Assembly (NCBI GenBank): GCA_024235995.1 | Contig: JACKLI010000001.1 | Span: 62,001 to 126,000, forward strand | Direction: 5' to 3' | Length of the DNA: 64,000 bases | Source of the DNA: Burkholderiaceae bacterium | GTDB taxonomy: Bacteria > Pseudomonadota > Gammaproteobacteria > Burkholderiales > Burkholderiaceae_C | Shown here: in pieces, positions 61,595 to 64,000 of the stretch | How the letters are laid out: the number at the start of each line of letters is the position of its first letter | Numbering within the stretch: the stretch's first letter is position 1 | Position numbers and translations under genes: made by a program | Notes under the pieces: model-generated | What the model saw: only the letters and a program-made list of their open reading frames with translations | Databases searched by the model: none | What the model was told of the DNA's origin: nothing

Positions 61595-63130
61595 GTGATC
61601 AACGTGAGCACATTGAGCAAGTTACGCCGCCTCGTGCTGAGGCAGGACGTGTCGGTGCGCGAGGCCAGCCGGCGCCTGGGCATCTCGCGCAACACAGCCA
61701 CCAAGTGGCTCAAAGACGGGCAGATGGCCGAACCCCGATACCCGCAGCGGGTGTCGGGCCCCAGCATCCTGGATCCGTACAAGGAGCAGTTGAGCCAATG
61801 GCTCAAGGCCGATAGCCATCGCAGCAAACGCGATCGACGCGGGATCAAGGCCATGTTTGAGGCGCTGCGCGCGCAGGGCTACAGCGGCAGCCGAGGGCCG
61901 GTCTACGCCTTTGCCCAGCGCTGGCAGCAAGAGCAAGGCAACGCTGCGCGTGGTGCGGGGTTCGTGCCGCTGAGCTTCGAGTTGGGCGAGGCGTTCCAGT
62001 TCGACTGGAGCTGCGAGTACCTGTTCATCGGCGGGCTGCGCCGCCGCCTGGAAGTGGCACACACCAAGCTGGCGGCCAGTCGCGCCTTCTGCCTGGTGGC
62101 GTACTACAGCCAAGCGCACGAGATGCTGTTCGATGCGCACGCACGGGCGTTCGCCCTCTTCGGTGGCGTGCCCCGGCGGGGCATCTACGACAACATGAAG
62201 ACCGCTGTGGACAAGGTCGGCCATGGCAAACAGCGCAGCGTCAATGCACGCTTCGAGGCGATGACCGGGCACTACCTGTTCGAGCCGGAGTTCTGCAACC
62301 GGGCCGCCGGCTGGGAGAAGGGGGTCGTGGAGAAGAACGTTCAGGATCGGCGCAAGGACATCTGGCGTGAGGCCAGCGAGCGGCGCTGGGGGACGCTTGG
62401 TGAACTCAACGACTGGTTGCAGCAGGCCTGCGTGAAGGCCTGGGCTGAGATGAGTCACCCGGAATGGACTCAGCTCACGGTGGCCGATGTCTGGCAGGAC
62501 GAACGTGCTCGTCTCATGCCCAACCCCCGTGCGTTTGATGGCTACGTGGAGCAGCCGGTACGGGTCTCTGCGACCGCACTGATCCACTTCCAGCGCAACC
62601 GCTACAGCGTGCCGTGTGAATGGATTCATGCGGTGGTCAGTCTGCGGGCCTACGCGGATGGCCTGCTGGTGGTCGGGCCCGATGGGCGACAGGTGCGCCT
62701 GGCGCGCAGCTTCGAACGTGATCAGACGCTCTACGACTGGATGCATTACATCGCGCTCATCGAGCGAAAGCCCGGCGCGCTGCGCAACGGCGCGCCCTTC
62801 AAGACCATGCCCGAGCCACTGCAGGAAATGCAGCGCCAGTTGCTGCGCCACAGCGGTGGCGACAGGGTGATGGCGCAGGTGCTCATGGGGGTGAGCCTGC
62901 ATGGACTGGAGGCCGTGGTGGTGGCGGTAGAGCTGGCGCTGCAGTCCGGGCGGGTGAGTGCCGAGCACGTGCTCAACGTGCTCTCGCGTCTGAAGGAGCA
63001 GCGCGTGCCCGAGCCACCGGTGGCCACGATGCTCAAGCTCAACACGCCGCCACTGGCCAACCTGCAGCGCTACGACGCACTGCGCAACGTCCAGCCTCAT
63101 GAGGCATCACCGGAGTCCGACCATGCATGA
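61595..63130 (+). CDS. istA: IS21-family transposase IstA, copy 2
   Basis: Encodes the same 511-residue DDE transposase as copy 1, with the same GTG start and catalytic segments (FQFDWSCEY, GIYDNMKTAVDK, GVVEKNVQDRR). No frameshift or substitution is seen, so transposition is recent and the gene should be active. Confidence 0.95.
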   Translation: MINVSTLSKLRRLVLRQDVSVREASRRLGISRNTATKWLKDGQMAEPRYPQRVSGPSILDPYKEQLSQWLKADSHRSKRDRRGIKAMFEALRAQGYSGSRGPVYAFAQRWQQEQGNAARGAGFVPLSFELGEAFQFDWSCEYLFIGGLRRRLEVAHTKLAASRAFCLVAYYSQAHEMLFDAHARAFALFGGVPRRGIYDNMKTAVDKVGHGKQRSVNARFEAMTGHYLFEPEFCNRAAGWEKGVVEKNVQDRRKDIWREASERRWGTLGELNDWLQQACVKAWAEMSHPEWTQLTVADVWQDERARLMPNPRAFDGYVEQPVRVSATALIHFQRNRYSVPCEWIHAVVSLRAYADGLLVVGPDGRQVRLARSFERDQTLYDWMHYIALIERKPGALRNGAPFKTMPEPLQEMQRQLLRHSGGDRVMAQVLMGVSLHGLEAVVVAVELALQSGRVSAEHVLNVLSRLKEQRVPEPPVATMLKLNTPPLANLQRYDALRNVQPHEASPESDHA

Positions 63131-63938
63131 CGTCATTGATGCCCTCAAAGCGCTGGGCCTGCACGGCATGGCCAGTGCCTGGCCGGAGGTACTGGGCACC
63201 GCCCGCATGAAGTCGCTGGATCATGAGGCCGTGCTGCACCAGCTCATCAAGGCCGAGACCGCTCAGCGTGAGGTGCGTTCCATGGCTTACCAGATGCGCG
63301 TGGCGCGCTTCCCTTCGCACCGTGACCTCGCCGGCTTTGACTTCGCCCACGCGCAGCTCGACGAAGCACTGGTGCGCCAGTTGCACACCCTTCGCTTCGT
63401 GGAGTCGGCGCACAACGTGGTGCTGGTTGGTGGCCCCGGCACGGGTAAAACCCACCTGGCCACGAGCCTGGGGATCGAGGCCATTCGCATGCATGGCAAG
63501 CGGGTGCGCTTCTTCTCAACGGTGGAGCTGGTCAACGCCCTGGAGCTGGAGAAGGCGCAGAACAAGGCCGGGCAAATGGCGCACCGCCTGATGTACGTCG
63601 ATCTGGTGATCCTGGATGAACTGGGCTACCTGCCATTCACGCAGTCGGGCGGCGCGATGCTGTTCCACCTGCTCTCCAAACTCTATGAGCGAACGAGCGT
63701 GGTGATCACCACCAACCTCACCTTCTCGGAGTGGAGCAGCGTCTTTGGAGACGCCAAGATGACCACGGCCTTGCTTGACCGGCTCACGCACCATTGCCAC
63801 ATCGTCGAGACGGGCAACGAGAGCTGGCGATTCAAGCACTCCAGTGCCGCTGGCGCGGCTCCCCCAAAGCAACGCCCAAAGAGCCAGAAAGGAGATCGAA
63901 AAACAGCAGACCCGATAGACTTATCCACAACCGAATAG
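63123..63938 (+). CDS. istB: IS21-family helper ATPase IstB, copy 2
   Basis: Encodes the same 271-residue AAA+ ATPase as copy 1, with Walker A GGPGTGKTH and Walker B VILDELGYLP. It overlaps istA by eight bases. The alternative ATG is at 63099. Intact. Confidence 0.94.
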   Translation: MHDVIDALKALGLHGMASAWPEVLGTARMKSLDHEAVLHQLIKAETAQREVRSMAYQMRVARFPSHRDLAGFDFAHAQLDEALVRQLHTLRFVESAHNVVLVGGPGTGKTHLATSLGIEAIRMHGKRVRFFSTVELVNALELEKAQNKAGQMAHRLMYVDLVILDELGYLPFTQSGGAMLFHLLSKLYERTSVVITTNLTFSEWSSVFGDAKMTTALLDRLTHHCHIVETGNESWRFKHSSAAGAAPPKQRPKSQKGDRKTADPIDLSTTE

Positions 63939-64000
63939 TCAAAGAATCCATCAACCCAGTGGCTCAATATTCAACGTGATCACTGGCTCAGTTGTGCTGA

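Larger units (their letters stand above)
61489..64000 (+). mobile_element. IS21-family insertion sequence, copy 2 (runs off the window)
   Basis: The same element as copy 1, shifted by 4538 bases. It begins TGTTGATTCAT at 61489. The predicted end (64010) lies 10 bases beyond the window, so the right outer repeat is not seen; the inner repeat is. istA and istB are intact and encode the same proteins as copy 1. It interrupts an outer-membrane efflux gene. Both copies lie in the same direction and enclose 2016 bases with the TetR gene. Confidence 0.93.

Overview
The window is 64 kb of GC-rich DNA from a betaproteobacterium, most likely Burkholderiales and probably Comamonadaceae. The evidence is the gene order around rsmB/NtrY-type kinase, trpGDC-ung and secE-nusG-rplKAJL-rpoBC, the protein sequences, and two families of short dispersed repeats that I associate with that family. 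The genus cannot be fixed from the sequence alone.

Layout. 1-3.1 kb: end of a histidine-utilisation (hut) locus, with an amino-acid ABC transporter, hutD and hutG. 3.1-5.3 kb: a lytic transglycosylase and a heme A synthase-like protein (minus strand). 5.3-14.3 kb: an eight-gene, tightly overlapping respiratory operon behind an FNR/Anr-type site. It encodes a CuA subunit and a heme-copper subunit I without the helix VI tyrosine (resembling the sNOR-type norSY-senC clusters), a SCO/SenC protein, two different cytochrome b fusion proteins, an unknown membrane-anchored protein and a second heme-copper-like subunit I that lacks the CuB His-His pair. 14.3-24.6 kb: housekeeping genes (phasin, two folB-like genes with a pteridine-reductase-like SDR, midA, yegP, rodA, yqiA, RNase II, tonB, mtgA, ruvC). 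24.6-33.4 kb: yeiH/yeiE-like pair, a UPF0016 transporter under a yybP-ykoY manganese riboswitch, tRNA-Phe, an NtrY/NtrX-like two-component system, rsmB and a lemA-like gene. 33.4-47.4 kb: rpoC, rpoB, rplL, rplJ, rplA, rplK, nusG, secE, tuf and four tRNAs, all on the minus strand. 47.7-52 kb: an RND efflux pump (adaptor and transporter). 52-56 kb: ung, trpC, trpD, a LysE exporter and trpG.

Immediately upstream of trpG, where trpE would be expected, host-like sequence stops. From 56.04 kb to the end the DNA is accessory: an AT-richer stretch with one hypothetical gene, a complete IS21-family element, a TetR regulator with a strong promoter and operator, an outer-membrane efflux lipoprotein gene cut by a second IS21 copy, and that second copy, which runs off the window 10 bases before its predicted end. 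The two IS copies appear identical and lie in the same orientation, giving a composite-transposon-like arrangement.

The most unusual feature is the 5.3-14.3 kb operon. It combines a probable NO (or O2) reductase core with two cytochrome b modules wired to different redox partners: one to two [4Fe-4S] clusters plus an MvhD/FrhD-like domain, the other to a [2Fe-2S] ferredoxin plus an FAD/NAD(P) reductase. I infer a membrane electron-transfer system that links NAD(P)H or low-potential donors to NO or O2 chemistry; no function is proven by the sequence.
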